This document shows, piece after piece, positions 34,799 through 43,700 of a stretch of DNA of 64,000 bases. Under the pieces are notes generated by a model. That model worked only from the letters and a program-made list of their open reading frames with translations. It made no database searches and was not told the origin of the DNA. The position numbers and the translations under genes are program-made. The number at the start of each line of letters is the position of its first letter. The first letter of the stretch is position 1. Source of the DNA: WRAI01 sp031549605 (GTDB lineage Bacteria > Bacillota > Clostridia > Oscillospirales > UBA929). Where the stretch lies: positions 4,929-68,928 of the forward strand of contig JAVBPM010000027.1 of assembly GCA_031549605.1 (NCBI GenBank), read 5' to 3'.

Positions 34799-34829
34799 AA
34801 AGAAAAACAGGGCTGCTTTTGCAACCCTG
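34799..34829 (-). terminator. Terminator of the 70-residue gene
   Basis: On the minus strand a 9-bp stem (34829-34821 with 34816-34808, one G-T pair), a 4-base loop and a T-rich tract. Confidence 0.8.
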
Positions 34830-34849
34830 CCCAGCTTGATAATAGAAAA

Positions 34850-35062
34850 CTAGATGCCCTTGTACGAGTCGGTGATCTGCTGAATTAATTCGAGCGCCGT
34901 GGCGATATTTTCCCTGGCCAGTGGTGACAGTTCTTTGTTTTCCAGCATCAGACCCAGTGCCCAGACGGACATCGTCAGCTGCATGACATCTTCAGTCATA
35001 TCCACCCCACCAAAGACCACATCACGGTTTGCGCCTGTGTCCTCTCTCAAAATCTTGATCAT
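34850..35062 (-). CDS. Small protein of unknown function (70 aa)
   Basis: A short alpha-helical, acidic protein with one fairly hydrophobic helix (M-Q-L-T-M-S-V-W-A-L-G-L-M near 27-39). The ATG follows TTGGAG at good spacing and a terminator follows, so it is likely a real gene. I do not recognise a family. Confidence 0.65.
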   Translation of the reverse strand: MIKILREDTGANRDVVFGGVDMTEDVMQLTMSVWALGLMLENKELSPLARENIATALELIQQITDSYKGI

Positions 35063-35129
35063 ATGAACAACTCCAAATCATTAGTCTTGCATGGCAAGCT
35101 AACAATTCTGGTGGGCAGTGGCGGATTTC

Positions 35130-36356
35130 TTAGTTCACAGGAAATGTAATACTGACACCATCAGGGAACGGAAAGACGGCTGTAGTGGTCATAAATTCAT
35201 TTCGCAATATGTAAAGGCCAACAACATATCCTGAGCCGTTGAAATCGCTTGCTAGCACAGCGACATAGGTGTGTGCTGGCCCCGCAACGTCCTCTTGGGA
35301 ATAAAACGCATACGAGTATAAGTCTTCTGCTTCACCGGGGTCATAATAATCTGGATACCCCCACTTCTGAGTGAGTTGATCATACGTCGTTGTGCCGTCT
35401 ACACCATTGACGGAGTACCTTTGCTTGTAAAGGCTATTAAGATAATCGACATAAACTGCTTGAATCATGCTGGCCCCTACTCTATAGGCAATGATTAGCT
35501 GTCGCCCATCGTACGTACTGCAATAGTAGCCGTTGGTGCTGTCAATGGGTAGGTCGTCGACATCTTTTCGATTTAGGGTGTGAAATACCGACGCGTCATA
35601 AATGGAAATGTCAAGAAAGTTGACATCGACAGTTGACAGTGCGCTTGGTAATGCCGAATCACTGTGGTCGGCATCGGTTCGAATACGAACATCGGGCGCA
35701 GCGGCGTTGTCGTCTGTACTTCCCAATGTCGCATAGTACTCGAAACCATCCTTATAACAAACCAGTGTGCCATCAGCAATCGTACAATCGCCTAAGTATT
35801 CTTTCAACTGGCCTAAGGTTGGTGAACGCATGTCTTTGAACAGCAAGGAGGACTCCACCCATACAGCTTCAGGCAAACTGTTGTAGTATTCGTCAGTGCC
35901 CTTGCTGTTTTTTCTAGAGAAGTAAATAAAGACAAATCCGGGATCAGTGTAGCCCGGTAAACTGTATACATTACAGCCAAGCTCGGAGTAATCGCAATCA
36001 ACAAGCCCATACGAATCGTAAATTTGTCGGTAGGACATCTCAAGCAGGTGTGGCCATGAGTCAAACTGAAGTCCTTTAGTTGCTGTGGGTGATAACGCGG
36101 TCGGTTGTCGAGACGTGGCACTCGAAGGTGTTGGCGACGGCAACGTCTGCCCCGTCTTGTCCGACAGAGTGAAAAACAGCAACACAGCAATAGCTATCAC
36201 TATGACGGGAATAACCGCCAGAAGCAAAAAACGCCACCAAGGCCGCCTAGCAACGGCGACCTCGGTTTCGTCTGTCAGTTTTGTCATGCAGTAAAGGCAG
36301 AAGTTGGCTTCCTGCGGCAGTTCAGCGTTGCAATGAGGGCATTGTTTCATGTGCAT
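35130..36356 (-). CDS. Zinc-ribbon membrane-anchored protein
   Basis: This 408-residue protein has an N-terminal zinc ribbon (C-P-H-C near 6, C-L-Y-C near 23) that faces the cytoplasm. One membrane segment (about 44-65) and a Thr/Ser/Pro linker follow, then a roughly 300-residue outer domain that I do not recognise (rich in Tyr and Asp). The start at 36356 follows GAGGTGAT; that ribosome site sits in a small inverted repeat (ATCACC...GGTGAT, 36363-36380). First in a run of similar zinc-ribbon/membrane genes. Confidence 0.7.
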   Translation of the reverse strand: MHMKQCPHCNAELPQEANFCLYCMTKLTDETEVAVARRPWWRFLLLAVIPVIVIAIAVLLFFTLSDKTGQTLPSPTPSSATSRQPTALSPTATKGLQFDSWPHLLEMSYRQIYDSYGLVDCDYSELGCNVYSLPGYTDPGFVFIYFSRKNSKGTDEYYNSLPEAVWVESSLLFKDMRSPTLGQLKEYLGDCTIADGTLVCYKDGFEYYATLGSTDDNAAAPDVRIRTDADHSDSALPSALSTVDVNFLDISIYDASVFHTLNRKDVDDLPIDSTNGYYCSTYDGRQLIIAYRVGASMIQAVYVDYLNSLYKQRYSVNGVDGTTTYDQLTQKWGYPDYYDPGEAEDLYSYAFYSQEDVAGPAHTYVAVLASDFNGSGYVVGLYILRNEFMTTTAVFPFPDGVSITFPVN

Positions 36357-36522
36357 GTGTATCACCTCATAGGGTGATTATACAACATTTGAAATGAAAA
36401 GGAAATGTAATGTCAATGGCAGGACGTGAGTACTATGCAAAGACTGGTAGTGTAAAACAAAGTGTGCTTTTGCCTTTTCTGAGGAAGTGGTATAAACTTA
36501 GAAACCCTTAAAAGCGAAAGTA

Positions 36523-36915
36523 TTAGCTGAATAATAAATCTATAAGACCTGAAAGCTTGTCACCAGTCATGGAAATACCATTTACGTTAGCACCGGCTAC
36601 TGTAATGTGATTGTCGTTATGCAATGTGAATACCATTGTAAATTCATAATCGTTTTTGCTTTTGACGCCGGTAAATGCCACTTCATATTTTACTTGTTTT
36701 CCGGCGCTAGTGCTTTCCCCAAGAGACCAACTCGGGCCGCGTGTTATTTCGTTGCCGGTCAGATAACTATGCAGTCCTTCTGCTATCGGCTTGTTAGGAT
36801 AGCCAGCGAGACAACCATTTTTTACACTCCCCACTGGGTCTTTTGTGCCACTGGAACAGGCCGTTGTGGCGATTAGGAGGCAGAGGAAAATCGCTATAAT
36901 TCGTGAGGTTTTCAT
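36523..36915 (-). CDS. Small lipoprotein
   Basis: A 130-residue protein with signal peptide and lipobox A-T-T-A-C (Cys20). The mature part has short beta-like segments and no family I recognise. AAGGAG precedes the ATG. Confidence 0.72.
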   Translation of the reverse strand: MKTSRIIAIFLCLLIATTACSSGTKDPVGSVKNGCLAGYPNKPIAEGLHSYLTGNEITRGPSWSLGESTSAGKQVKYEVAFTGVKSKNDYEFTMVFTLHNDNHITVAGANVNGISMTGDKLSGLIDLLFS

Positions 36916-36977
36916 AAAATTATACTCCTTTTTACAAGTGCTTACAATACTTCCACATAGGATTTATCGAAGCGCAT

Positions 36978-37271
36978 TCATTTGCGATTGCCCTTTTTGA
37001 CTTTTACGCCCATCATAACGAAATAAATGGTAACGAACAGCAGAATAACGCCAACAATGGGAACGACAATGGACAAGGTATCGAAAAGTGAAGCCCTAGC
37101 TTTTTCGTCAGCCATAAGTCCCGGCGAATATTGACTGGCACTTTCTATGACACCCCAGACTGCGCCTTTGCTGTATGAATTGTGCTCTGGCAATATGTAA
37201 AAAAGTCAGGTCAGTAATGACGCCAGAGAAAATGTCCCTGACACAATGGAAAAACGAAGAAACTTGTTCAT
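36978..37271 (-). pseudogene. Small membrane protein gene interrupted by in-frame TGA
   Basis: From an ATG at 37271 the frame reads 21 codons (M-N-K-F-L-R-F-S-I-V-S...), then TGA at 37208-37206. It continues in the same frame for 75 codons with a hydrophobic start (L-F-Y-I-L), a polar middle, and a membrane segment near the end. The part after TGA has no good start codon or ribosome site. The simplest reading is a nonsense mutation in a 97-codon gene encoding two membrane segments; TGA acts as a normal stop in other genes here. Confidence 0.55.
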
Positions 37272-37298
37272 TCTTTTACACTCTTTTCTGTCATGTAA

Positions 37299-37604
37299 TT
37301 ACGATCGGTTGCTTTTCAGACCCAAATAGGCTAGTACGCCTGCACCAAACAGACCCAGCGCACGAATGGTCATGGCGATGCCACCATAGATACCGCCCAG
37401 CTCGGTGTAGTATGCCTCCTCTAAGGTCTTGCCGCCGACTGATTCAATCAGAGAAATCTCTTCGCCGTGGCTGGCTATCTGCCCTGCTGCTACCATGCAG
37501 AGCACCAAAACAATAACGGCTAGAACGCAAAATATGATGAGCTTAAGCGGATTGTTTTGTTTGGCCGGTGGGAATGGGGTGGGCGCAAATGTTGGTTGGT
37601 TCAT
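37299..37604 (-). CDS. Small membrane protein, two segments
   Basis: A 101-residue protein with a Pro-rich start and two membrane segments (about 20-41 and 77-96) around a polar loop. AAGGAG precedes the ATG. No family recognised; it resembles its neighbours in design. Confidence 0.65.
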   Translation of the reverse strand: MNQPTFAPTPFPPAKQNNPLKLIIFCVLAVIVLVLCMVAAGQIASHGEEISLIESVGGKTLEEAYYTELGGIYGGIAMTIRALGLFGAGVLAYLGLKSNRS

Positions 37605-37698
37605 AATGATGACTCCTTTTCTGAAATGTGTTTAGTGTCGTAACGACGTTTTGTGCCATAATGGGCTGGTATTGAGGCGTGTATTGGGGTTGCTTCAT
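37543..37698 (-). pseudogene. Remnant of a zinc-ribbon paralogue
   Basis: A 51-codon frame starting in an ATGA overlap with the upstream gene. Its first 20 codons repeat the Q-P-Q-Y-T-P-Q-Y-Q-P segment of the gene at 38779-39348 (60-bp repeat, 37633-37692). The rest runs out of frame through the next gene. Probably debris of a duplicated paralogue. Confidence 0.4.
37633..37692 (-). repeat. 60-bp direct repeat, copy 1
   Basis: Identical to 39157-39216 except at two positions by eye. This copy lies between genes. Confidence 0.85.
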
Positions 37699-38252
37699 TG
37701 TTTTATGTACTTGCTTATGTACTCAACAATCTGATTACGGCTGTTTTTAGGTTTTGATGTAAATGGGTTTGGGCTGTTGCATGCAAATTTGTATCTTTCG
37801 CCGTATCGCGTAGCTATTTCGAGGCCCGCGGCGGCAAGTGCCTTTGAGAAAGTAACATACGTAATGTCTTGTAGTGGTATGGCTAAATCAGTATTATTGC
37901 TTGCCAAAGATAATAGCCCTTTGCCGACTGCATTTATGGCGGTGCTTTTTTCCCAAAGTAGACGCATATTTGTCAGAATTATATACCCGCTGTCTCGAGT
38001 GCCCTTGTAAATCGTACACAGCTGCTTGATAATAACGGCTTCACCCTGATAGAGAGGCGTCTTAATATTGGGCGCAATATAGCTGGCAGGCTGCTGCTGT
38101 TGAGTCGTTGCGCTAGCTTGTTCTGTGCTGTTTGCTGGAGCAGCTTGTTGTTGAATCGCTGTAGTATTGGGTTGCCTAATCTTTGTTCCACATTCTATGC
38201 AAAAATTAGATGTGTCATTTAGTTGTGTTCCACATTGTTGACAAAATGGCAT
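37695..38252 (-). CDS. Zinc-ribbon protein with PH/GRAM-like domain
   Basis: A 185-residue protein: zinc ribbon at residues 4-24 (C-Q-Q-C, C-I-E-C), a Gln/Ala/Thr-rich linker, and a C-terminal domain. The C-terminal domain (about 66-185, G-Y-I-I-L-T-N-M-R-L-L-W) looks like the bacterial PH/GRAM fold by its strand pattern. No membrane segment. Ribosome site AAAGGA. Confidence 0.65.
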   Translation of the reverse strand: MPFCQQCGTQLNDTSNFCIECGTKIRQPNTTAIQQQAAPANSTEQASATTQQQQPASYIAPNIKTPLYQGEAVIIKQLCTIYKGTRDSGYIILTNMRLLWEKSTAINAVGKGLLSLASNNTDLAIPLQDITYVTFSKALAAAGLEIATRYGERYKFACNSPNPFTSKPKNSRNQIVEYISKYIKQ

Positions 38253-38325
38253 ACATAACTATCCTTTCGATATATTAATCGGGTTTAACAACTGTCTATG
38301 ATATTATGAGATGAGAATTGCAGAG

Positions 38326-38727
38326 TTAGTTATAAAGGCTTGTGCCGCAGCTTTGGCAAAATAATGAGCCTTTGTCATTTCTGACGCCGCATTGTGTGCA
38401 GTAAACAAATGGATTGGTATTATTGTTTAAGGGCAAAATCGTGGGGGCACTTGAGGCGAAGGTGTGGTTTTTTCTGCTTCGTCGGGAAAACGCCATAATC
38501 AAAAGTACAATGCTTGAGATTACGAAGAAGATGCAGAGCACATAAAACGCATTATAAAGAAAAATAATAGTATCCTCTTTGGAGGTGTCACCGAAAGCCT
38601 CAGCCAATGCATAGGTAGATCCAGAGACACGTTGTGAATATGCGGCAGCATAGCCAAAGAAAGACCCAATTGCCAAAAGAAAGGATATGCCTGACCACAT
38701 GAATAGATTCTTTGGTTTTCTTCTCAT
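38326..38727 (-). CDS. Membrane protein with C-terminal zinc ribbon
   Basis: 133 residues, two membrane segments (about 8-30 and 59-81) and a C-terminal zinc ribbon (C-T-Q-C near 109, C-Q-S-C near 123). The start at 38727 follows CAGGTG. Function unknown. Confidence 0.65.
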   Translation of the reverse strand: MRRKPKNLFMWSGISFLLAIGSFFGYAAAYSQRVSGSTYALAEAFGDTSKEDTIIFLYNAFYVLCIFFVISSIVLLIMAFSRRSRKNHTFASSAPTILPLNNNTNPFVYCTQCGVRNDKGSLFCQSCGTSLYN

Positions 38728-38778
38728 ATATGACACCTGCTTGTACAGTGGAAATTAAGTATATGTTGTAGTGCTGAG

Positions 38779-39348
38779 CTAACGCACAGCTTGCCGTGCA
38801 ACAAACCCTTGCTCTATTTGCAGGAAAGTCGCTTGGTTGCTCATTGCATAGTTGCGGACGGTAAAATCATAAATGGAGCCGGCGACTGCGATGATGCCGC
38901 CAAAGATGAGGTTGTATAACAACGTGGCAACCAAAGGCCCGACCGGCGTGTATTTAGCGACAATGCCCACTGGTCGTTGTAGGATTTCCGCCGAATAGGC
39001 TCTGTCCTTGCCGGAAAGAACAATGTTGACCACGCCAATGGCAATGATAATGCCTCCGCTAATCTCGTCTACCGACATTAAGAGAATGCCGCCTATTGCC
39101 AACTGCAGGATGCCAATAATGAGCCATATCGTAGCCGATGTTTGAAGTTTTCCCGATAGTGTCGTAACGACGTTTTGTGACATAACGGGCTGGTATTGAG
39201 GCGTGTATTGGGGTTGGTACGGCTGCTGATACGGCTGCTGATACAGGGGAACGGGGGGTGGAGCGGTGGCGCTTTGTGATGCAACGCATTGTTGGCAGAG
39301 CGTGCCGTTTGAATTGAGCGATGTACCGCAGCTTGTACAGAATGGCAT
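38779..39348 (-). CDS. Zinc-ribbon membrane protein
   Basis: 189 residues: N-terminal zinc ribbon (C-T-S-C, C-Q-Q-C), a Tyr/Gln/Pro repeat linker (Q-Q-P-Y-Q-Q-P-Y), then three or so membrane segments. The ATG at 39348 follows AAAGGA; an earlier in-frame start is too close to it. It is the first gene of the leftward zinc-ribbon row and divergent from an XRE regulator. Confidence 0.68.
   Translation of the reverse strand: MPFCTSCGTSLNSNGTLCQQCVASQSATAPPPVPLYQQPYQQPYQPQYTPQYQPVMSQNVVTTLSGKLQTSATIWLIIGILQLAIGGILLMSVDEISGGIIIAIGVVNIVLSGKDRAYSAEILQRPVGIVAKYTPVGPLVATLLYNLIFGGIIAVAGSIYDFTVRNYAMSNQATFLQIEQGFVARQAVR
39157..39216 (-). repeat. 60-bp direct repeat, copy 2
   Basis: Coding copy, within the linker of the zinc-ribbon membrane protein gene. 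Confidence 0.85.
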
Positions 39349-39485
39349 GGTGTTCATCCTTTCTACATATAATCTATTTGTCAAACTGTATCATATATAA
39401 TTCCTATAGTCAATATTTACTTCTTTTAATTCATTACTCGACATGACGAAATCCGATATAATCAAACCTCAAGGGGGTGCAGGTG

Positions 39486-39812
39486 ATGTTTGACTATATC
39501 GCGTTGGGTGCTCGTATACGGACAAGTCGGACCAAAGCCGGGATGACGCAAGAGCAGCTTGGCGAGGCGACCGGTTTGTCCACCGCATTTATTGGCCACA
39601 TTGAGCGCGGCACACGCAAACTGTCGGTTGAGTCGCTGGTTCAAATTGCCTCCTGTCTATCCGTCAGCGTCGACTATCTGCTACTGGACATGGCGCAGCC
39701 GGACAATCTGTTCAGCACTATATCGGCCAAGCTTGCCGCCACCAGTGCTGAGAAGCAAAAAGCTTTTTTGACCATGGTCAAGGCGATGGCTGAAAAAATT
39801 GACGAAATATAA
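39486..39812 (+). CDS. XRE-family transcriptional regulator
   Basis: 108 residues with a Cro/C1 helix-turn-helix at 8-62 (T-Q-E-Q-L-G-E-A-T-G-L-S-T-A-F-I-G-H-I-E) and a short helical tail. AAGGGGGT precedes the ATG, and a TATAAT lies at 39457-39462. It may regulate the divergent zinc-ribbon genes. Confidence 0.88.
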   Translation: MFDYIALGARIRTSRTKAGMTQEQLGEATGLSTAFIGHIERGTRKLSVESLVQIASCLSVSVDYLLLDMAQPDNLFSTISAKLAATSAEKQKAFLTMVKAMAEKIDEI

Positions 39813-39891
39813 ACCGCCCTTGATGACAATATCATCTTGGGCGGTCTTTGTTACTTAGCTGTCTGTTTAGTAAACAATGGGCACAGGTGAG

Positions 39892-40590
39892 CTATAATGC
39901 TCGACGGAGCGAGAGTGCGTCTGAGAAGCGTTCTTCGGGGCTGGGTTGTACGCAGCGACGGATAATTTTTCCCAGCCGTCCGCGCGCACGCTGCTTGCTG
40001 TAATGCTCACCGGTTAACATGACATTCATCAGCATGCCCAGCGCATATATGTCCGTCCGCTCGTCGGACTCCTTAAAACCGTATTGTTCCGGCGCAGCAT
40101 ATCCGGCCGTGCCAAGTAGCTGTGTATCCTTGCTTTGCGCTGGCTTCACCAGTCGACAGGCGTTGAAGTCAATCAGCTTAGTCATGCCGTTACAATCAAC
40201 CATTACGTTCTCAGGTTTAATGTCTCGGTGGACGATACCCAGCGAGTGCAGCGCGGACAATGCATCGCAAAGCTGCTTGGACACCTGTCGTGTGCCCCGC
40301 TCGGTGTAGTGGCCCGTCTCCAGCACTTGGGCAACGGTACAGCCGTCTATGTATTCCTCCAGCACGGTAACGATGTTTTCACGCTGCACAACTTCGTAGA
40401 TGCGCGGCAGGTGCGGGTGTGTGACGTTCAGTAAATGCCGATAGACTTCAGCGCTGCCCGTGAAGGTGCGCTTGACGATTGGCCAATGCAGCGTCTTGTG
40501 GCGAAGTAGCAGCACTTGAGACGAAGGCGTCTGCTTCAATGCCGTCACAAGCGTATATTGTTTATCTAAGGCGTCATTTAGCCAGTCCAT
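39892..40590 (-). CDS. Hanks-type Ser/Thr protein kinase
   Basis: A compact 232-residue kinase without sensor or membrane parts. Visible motifs are the ATP lysine in I-V-K-R (near 40), the catalytic H-R-D-I-K-P-E-N (near 124), D-F-N in place of D-F-G (near 144), and A-A-P-E-Q-Y-G. A Gly-rich loop is not evident. The start at 40590 follows GGGTG; upstream in-frame ATGs run into the divergent gene. The neighbouring DNA-binding-like protein is a plausible partner or substrate. Confidence 0.82.
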   Translation of the reverse strand: MDWLNDALDKQYTLVTALKQTPSSQVLLLRHKTLHWPIVKRTFTGSAEVYRHLLNVTHPHLPRIYEVVQRENIVTVLEEYIDGCTVAQVLETGHYTERGTRQVSKQLCDALSALHSLGIVHRDIKPENVMVDCNGMTKLIDFNACRLVKPAQSKDTQLLGTAGYAAPEQYGFKESDERTDIYALGMLMNVMLTGEHYSKQRARGRLGKIIRRCVQPSPEERFSDALSLRRAL

Positions 40591-40645
40591 CTTTTCACCC
40601 ACTGTCGATTCATGGTATACTGACATCATACTAGGAGGCGATGTA

Positions 40646-41068
40646 ATGGTCAAGAAGTCAACCGACGATTTGCTGGCAGAGTTGCAGGGGCAAAAACCGC
40701 TGGAGGCGTACATCGCCGACAACCAGGACGCTTTCTATTCGAAGCAGCTGGCGCAAGTGCTGTGTCAGTTGGTGGAGGAAAAGCAGACAACCAAATATGA
40801 GGTCATCAAACGTGCTGAGCTGACCGAGGTGTATGGCTATCAAATCTTTGCCGGGAAGCGGCTACCCTCGCGGGATAAGTTGCTCTGTTTGTGCATAGGG
40901 CTGGGTCTGTCAGTCGACGAAACCCAGCAACTGCTGAAGCAGGTGGGCATGGCGCCGTTGTATGCAAAGCTGAAGCGGGATAGTATTATTCTGTATGAGG
41001 TTGGCCACGGGCAGAATGTGGTGGCGATTAATGAGCGGTTGTATCTTGAAAATGAATTAACGTTATAA
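40646..41068 (+). CDS. XRE-like DNA-binding protein divergent from the kinase
   Basis: 140 residues; a helix-turn-helix-like region near 50-100 (K-Y-E-V-I-K-R-A-E-L-T-E-V-Y-G-Y-Q-I-F-A-G-K-R). The start follows AGGAGG and lies 55 bases from the kinase start. Kinase plus such a protein is a pairing I recall from other Clostridia. Confidence 0.72.
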   Translation: MVKKSTDDLLAELQGQKPLEAYIADNQDAFYSKQLAQVLCQLVEEKQTTKYEVIKRAELTEVYGYQIFAGKRLPSRDKLLCLCIGLGLSVDETQQLLKQVGMAPLYAKLKRDSIILYEVGHGQNVVAINERLYLENELTL

Positions 41069-41079
41069 TAAGACTGTGC

Positions 41080-41120
41080 AAAACAGGCATCTCCCACAAA
41101 CTGAAGGAGATGCCTGTTTT
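41080..41120. terminator. Bidirectional terminator
   Basis: A 15-bp perfect stem (41080-41094 with 41106-41120) with T-rich flanks, between convergent genes. Confidence 0.85.
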
Positions 41121-41133
41121 GTTTTATTACCAT

Positions 41134-41862
41134 TTATTCATAGTCTTTAGACTCTACTTCAAAGCGCCTGAGGTCTTCCTGTTCTTCGGCGTCCAGTTGA
41201 GCCATTTTATTGGAAACAGCTTCCATTCGTCTTCCCACCCGTTCGAATAGTGCAATAATATCATGTTCTTGATTCCTTGCAGCATAGCTATCTTTGTTCT
41301 TTTTATACATTTCTTTGATAAGCTTCAAGACATCGCCAACGCAACTGTTCAGAGCATAGCCTAATAATAAATCGTTGTTCGCAAGCAAAGTGGCAAATTT
41401 GACATCAATATCACCATTGCTTTTGATTCTTGCCGAAGGTACAAATGACGTACTATAAGCGTATATTAGGTCGAAAAGTGCATCAGCAATTTCTTTGTTT
41501 TCTAATATTACGTCCACCATGTCAAGACGGTGCTCGTTTTCTTTACGATTGACGGTAAGCCAGTTAATGGACTCATTTTTTAGACCTGTTTTGTCGTGTG
41601 CCTCAACATTTTCAGGGGCAATACCAGTAAACAGCTCATCAATTGAAATGCCAAAAAATTTGGCGATGCAACTGAGATGGTACGCTGTGTACCTTGTGTC
41701 TCCATCCAACAAGTTGTGGACAGTAGAGGGATCAACGCGTAAGTACGCTGCAAGATTGTTTTGTGCTATTCCGCCCCGTCTTAAATAACTGGATATAGTG
41801 TTGCTAATGGTTTTTTGTATTGCGGTGAGCTTGTCCTCGCGTTCAAGTAGACTGTCTTTCAT
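41134..41862 (-). CDS. XRE-family regulator with long C-terminal domain
   Basis: 242 residues; helix-turn-helix near 30-80 (N-N-L-A-A-Y-L-R-V-D-P-S-T-V-H-N-L-L) and a helical C-terminal domain that may sense a signal. AGGAGGT precedes the ATG. It is divergent from the phage-like replication genes, a typical place for their repressor. Confidence 0.8.
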   Translation of the reverse strand: MKDSLLEREDKLTAIQKTISNTISSYLRRGGIAQNNLAAYLRVDPSTVHNLLDGDTRYTAYHLSCIAKFFGISIDELFTGIAPENVEAHDKTGLKNESINWLTVNRKENEHRLDMVDVILENKEIADALFDLIYAYSTSFVPSARIKSNGDIDVKFATLLANNDLLLGYALNSCVGDVLKLIKEMYKKNKDSYAARNQEHDIIALFERVGRRMEAVSNKMAQLDAEEQEDLRRFEVESKDYE

Positions 41863-42002
41863 GATGGTTACCTCCTGAATTGTTGATGGTTTATAAATTA
41901 TTGAGTGTTATAAAAATCATATTGTGGTTTTATGACCTAGAGTCAAATGTGTGCTACTCTGCACTTGGTACAGGCAGTATTTATAGTGTTAGGAGGAAGA
42001 AG

Positions 42003-42179
42003 ATGGAAAACGTTTATTTCTACGATGCAAAGCGCAACTGCGTAATTCCGCAGGTCATTAATCTTGGGGATCTGGGGGAGGATGAAAACCTATGGAAGTG
42101 GTTGAGGATGGAAAGTGAGGCAATTATCAAGAGAGGCAGCAATGATAGTAATTGTCAGGGTGATTGCCATGAGGCGTGA
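42003..42179 (+). CDS. Small phage-like protein (58 aa)
   Basis: 58 residues, no recognised domain. AGGAGGA precedes the ATG. It overlaps the next start by 11 bases, which suggests coupling to the helicase. Confidence 0.55.
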   Translation: MENVYFYDAKRNCVIPQVINLGDLGEDENLWKWLRMESEAIIKRGSNDSNCQGDCHEA

Positions 42180-43542
42180 GACGTATCAGGATAATCCTGC
42201 AGTTTATGTCACAAAGGATGGGCGGGTTGTAGTTCTGCCACAAGAACGATACAAGCAGATAAAACAGGAGTACGACATCCGCAAATCGGACAAGGCGAAC
42301 ATCTGGGTCTATGAGAAATCGGGCGTTCATAGACTATATAGCGCATATGAAATGATGGCACTGATAAAAAGTACATTACCAGTAGAGTATCGCAGTGCCC
42401 ATGATTGGAAAGCGGTTTACGATGAGTTGTTGACCGACAGGGCAAATGTCTCTGAAAGTGACTTCAATAATGATGAAAATATCGTCAATTTCCGAAACGG
42501 GGTTTTGGACATTAGCACAGGGCAACTGTCACCCCATAACCCCAAGTACTTATCAACGATTCAGATTCCGTGCAATTACATACCATCCTCAACGTTGCAG
42601 GATTGCGCGACTTTTAGCGCGTTTCTTGATCATCTCTGCGCCACTGATTGCGTGACAATTACTTTTTTGTTGGAGTTTTTAGGCGCAATTATTTCCAATG
42701 CAAAAGGATGGCGTTTTAAGAAGATGCTACTGCTAGTCGGGGCAGGAAACACAGGGAAATCGGTTTTCCGAGAATTGGCAATGCATCTTGTGGGTTTGGA
42801 AAATTGTGTTTCTATTGATTTGAAGAAGCTTAATGAACGGTTTGGTACATCGGCACTGTACGGAAAACGTCTTGCTGGTAGTGGAGATATGGCATTTGTT
42901 GAATTGCCCGAGGTCAACATTTTAAAACAGTTGACAGGCGGAGATGAGTTGTTTGCAGAGTACAAGGGAAAAGATAGCTTTACGTTTCGATATGACGGGT
43001 TTATTTTTTGCAACTGCAATAAACTGCCTTACTTTCGATCCGACAGAGGAGCTCATGTTTACGAGCGGTTCTTAGTCGTTTGCTGTTCCAATGTAGTACC
43101 AGCGGAAGAGCGTGATCCCAAACTGCTTGACAAGCTTTTGGCTGAGAAAGACGCTATTGTGAGTGTGGCGATCAAAGAGTTTATGTCTGTCATTCAAAAC
43201 GGGTACAGGTTTACCGAAAGTGAGGCTATGCAGATTGGCCGCGACTCGTATGAAATTGAGAACAACAGTCTTTTAACGTTTGTAAATGAGTGCTGCGAGC
43301 GGGGAGATAGTGTCATTAAGCGGTCAGAGTTTGGTAGGTATTACGCTAAATGGTGCAAAGCAAATTTTGTGCAAGCTGAACGGGCACGAGACATCGAACC
43401 ACAGTTAGTGAGATTCTTTGGCATACAGTCGCATAAGCGAAATGGATACTATGTCTTCACTGGACTGGAAATTCGGATTGAAGTCGTTGATGAACTTGAC
43501 GATGTGATGTATCCGGACAGTACGCGAAATCGTCGTAAATAG
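42169..43542 (+). CDS. Phage/plasmid P4-type (SF3) helicase-primase
   Basis: A 457-residue protein with a D5_N-like region (about 100-190) and an SF3 AAA+ helicase (Walker A G-A-G-N-T-G-K-S near 216, F-C-N-C-N-K-L-P near 302). A winged C-terminal part follows. No AEP primase domain is seen, so helicase rather than primase activity is expected. The start at 42169 follows AGGGTG; earlier in-frame ATGs are possible. It points to a phage- or satellite-derived replication module inside the sigK element. Confidence 0.85.
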   Translation: MRRETYQDNPAVYVTKDGRVVVLPQERYKQIKQEYDIRKSDKANIWVYEKSGVHRLYSAYEMMALIKSTLPVEYRSAHDWKAVYDELLTDRANVSESDFNNDENIVNFRNGVLDISTGQLSPHNPKYLSTIQIPCNYIPSSTLQDCATFSAFLDHLCATDCVTITFLLEFLGAIISNAKGWRFKKMLLLVGAGNTGKSVFRELAMHLVGLENCVSIDLKKLNERFGTSALYGKRLAGSGDMAFVELPEVNILKQLTGGDELFAEYKGKDSFTFRYDGFIFCNCNKLPYFRSDRGAHVYERFLVVCCSNVVPAEERDPKLLDKLLAEKDAIVSVAIKEFMSVIQNGYRFTESEAMQIGRDSYEIENNSLLTFVNECCERGDSVIKRSEFGRYYAKWCKANFVQAERARDIEPQLVRFFGIQSHKRNGYYVFTGLEIRIEVVDELDDVMYPDSTRNRRK

Positions 43543-43700
43543 GCTAGTTCGGGGTGGCAGGGGCAAAGTGGAAACTACTTCTTTAAATAATTGACTTTTA
43601 ATTGGTGCCAAGCTTTTATTTCTTTGCCCTCAGAACCCTGTTGCGGCTTGTTGTAGTCATTGGAGTGATAAAGCATTTTTGATAGAAAGGGGGGCAGGTA

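Noticed and set aside
36978..37271. Selenocysteine or tryptophan at the in-frame TGA
   Set aside because: No SECIS-like context was evident, and TGA ends several normal genes here.
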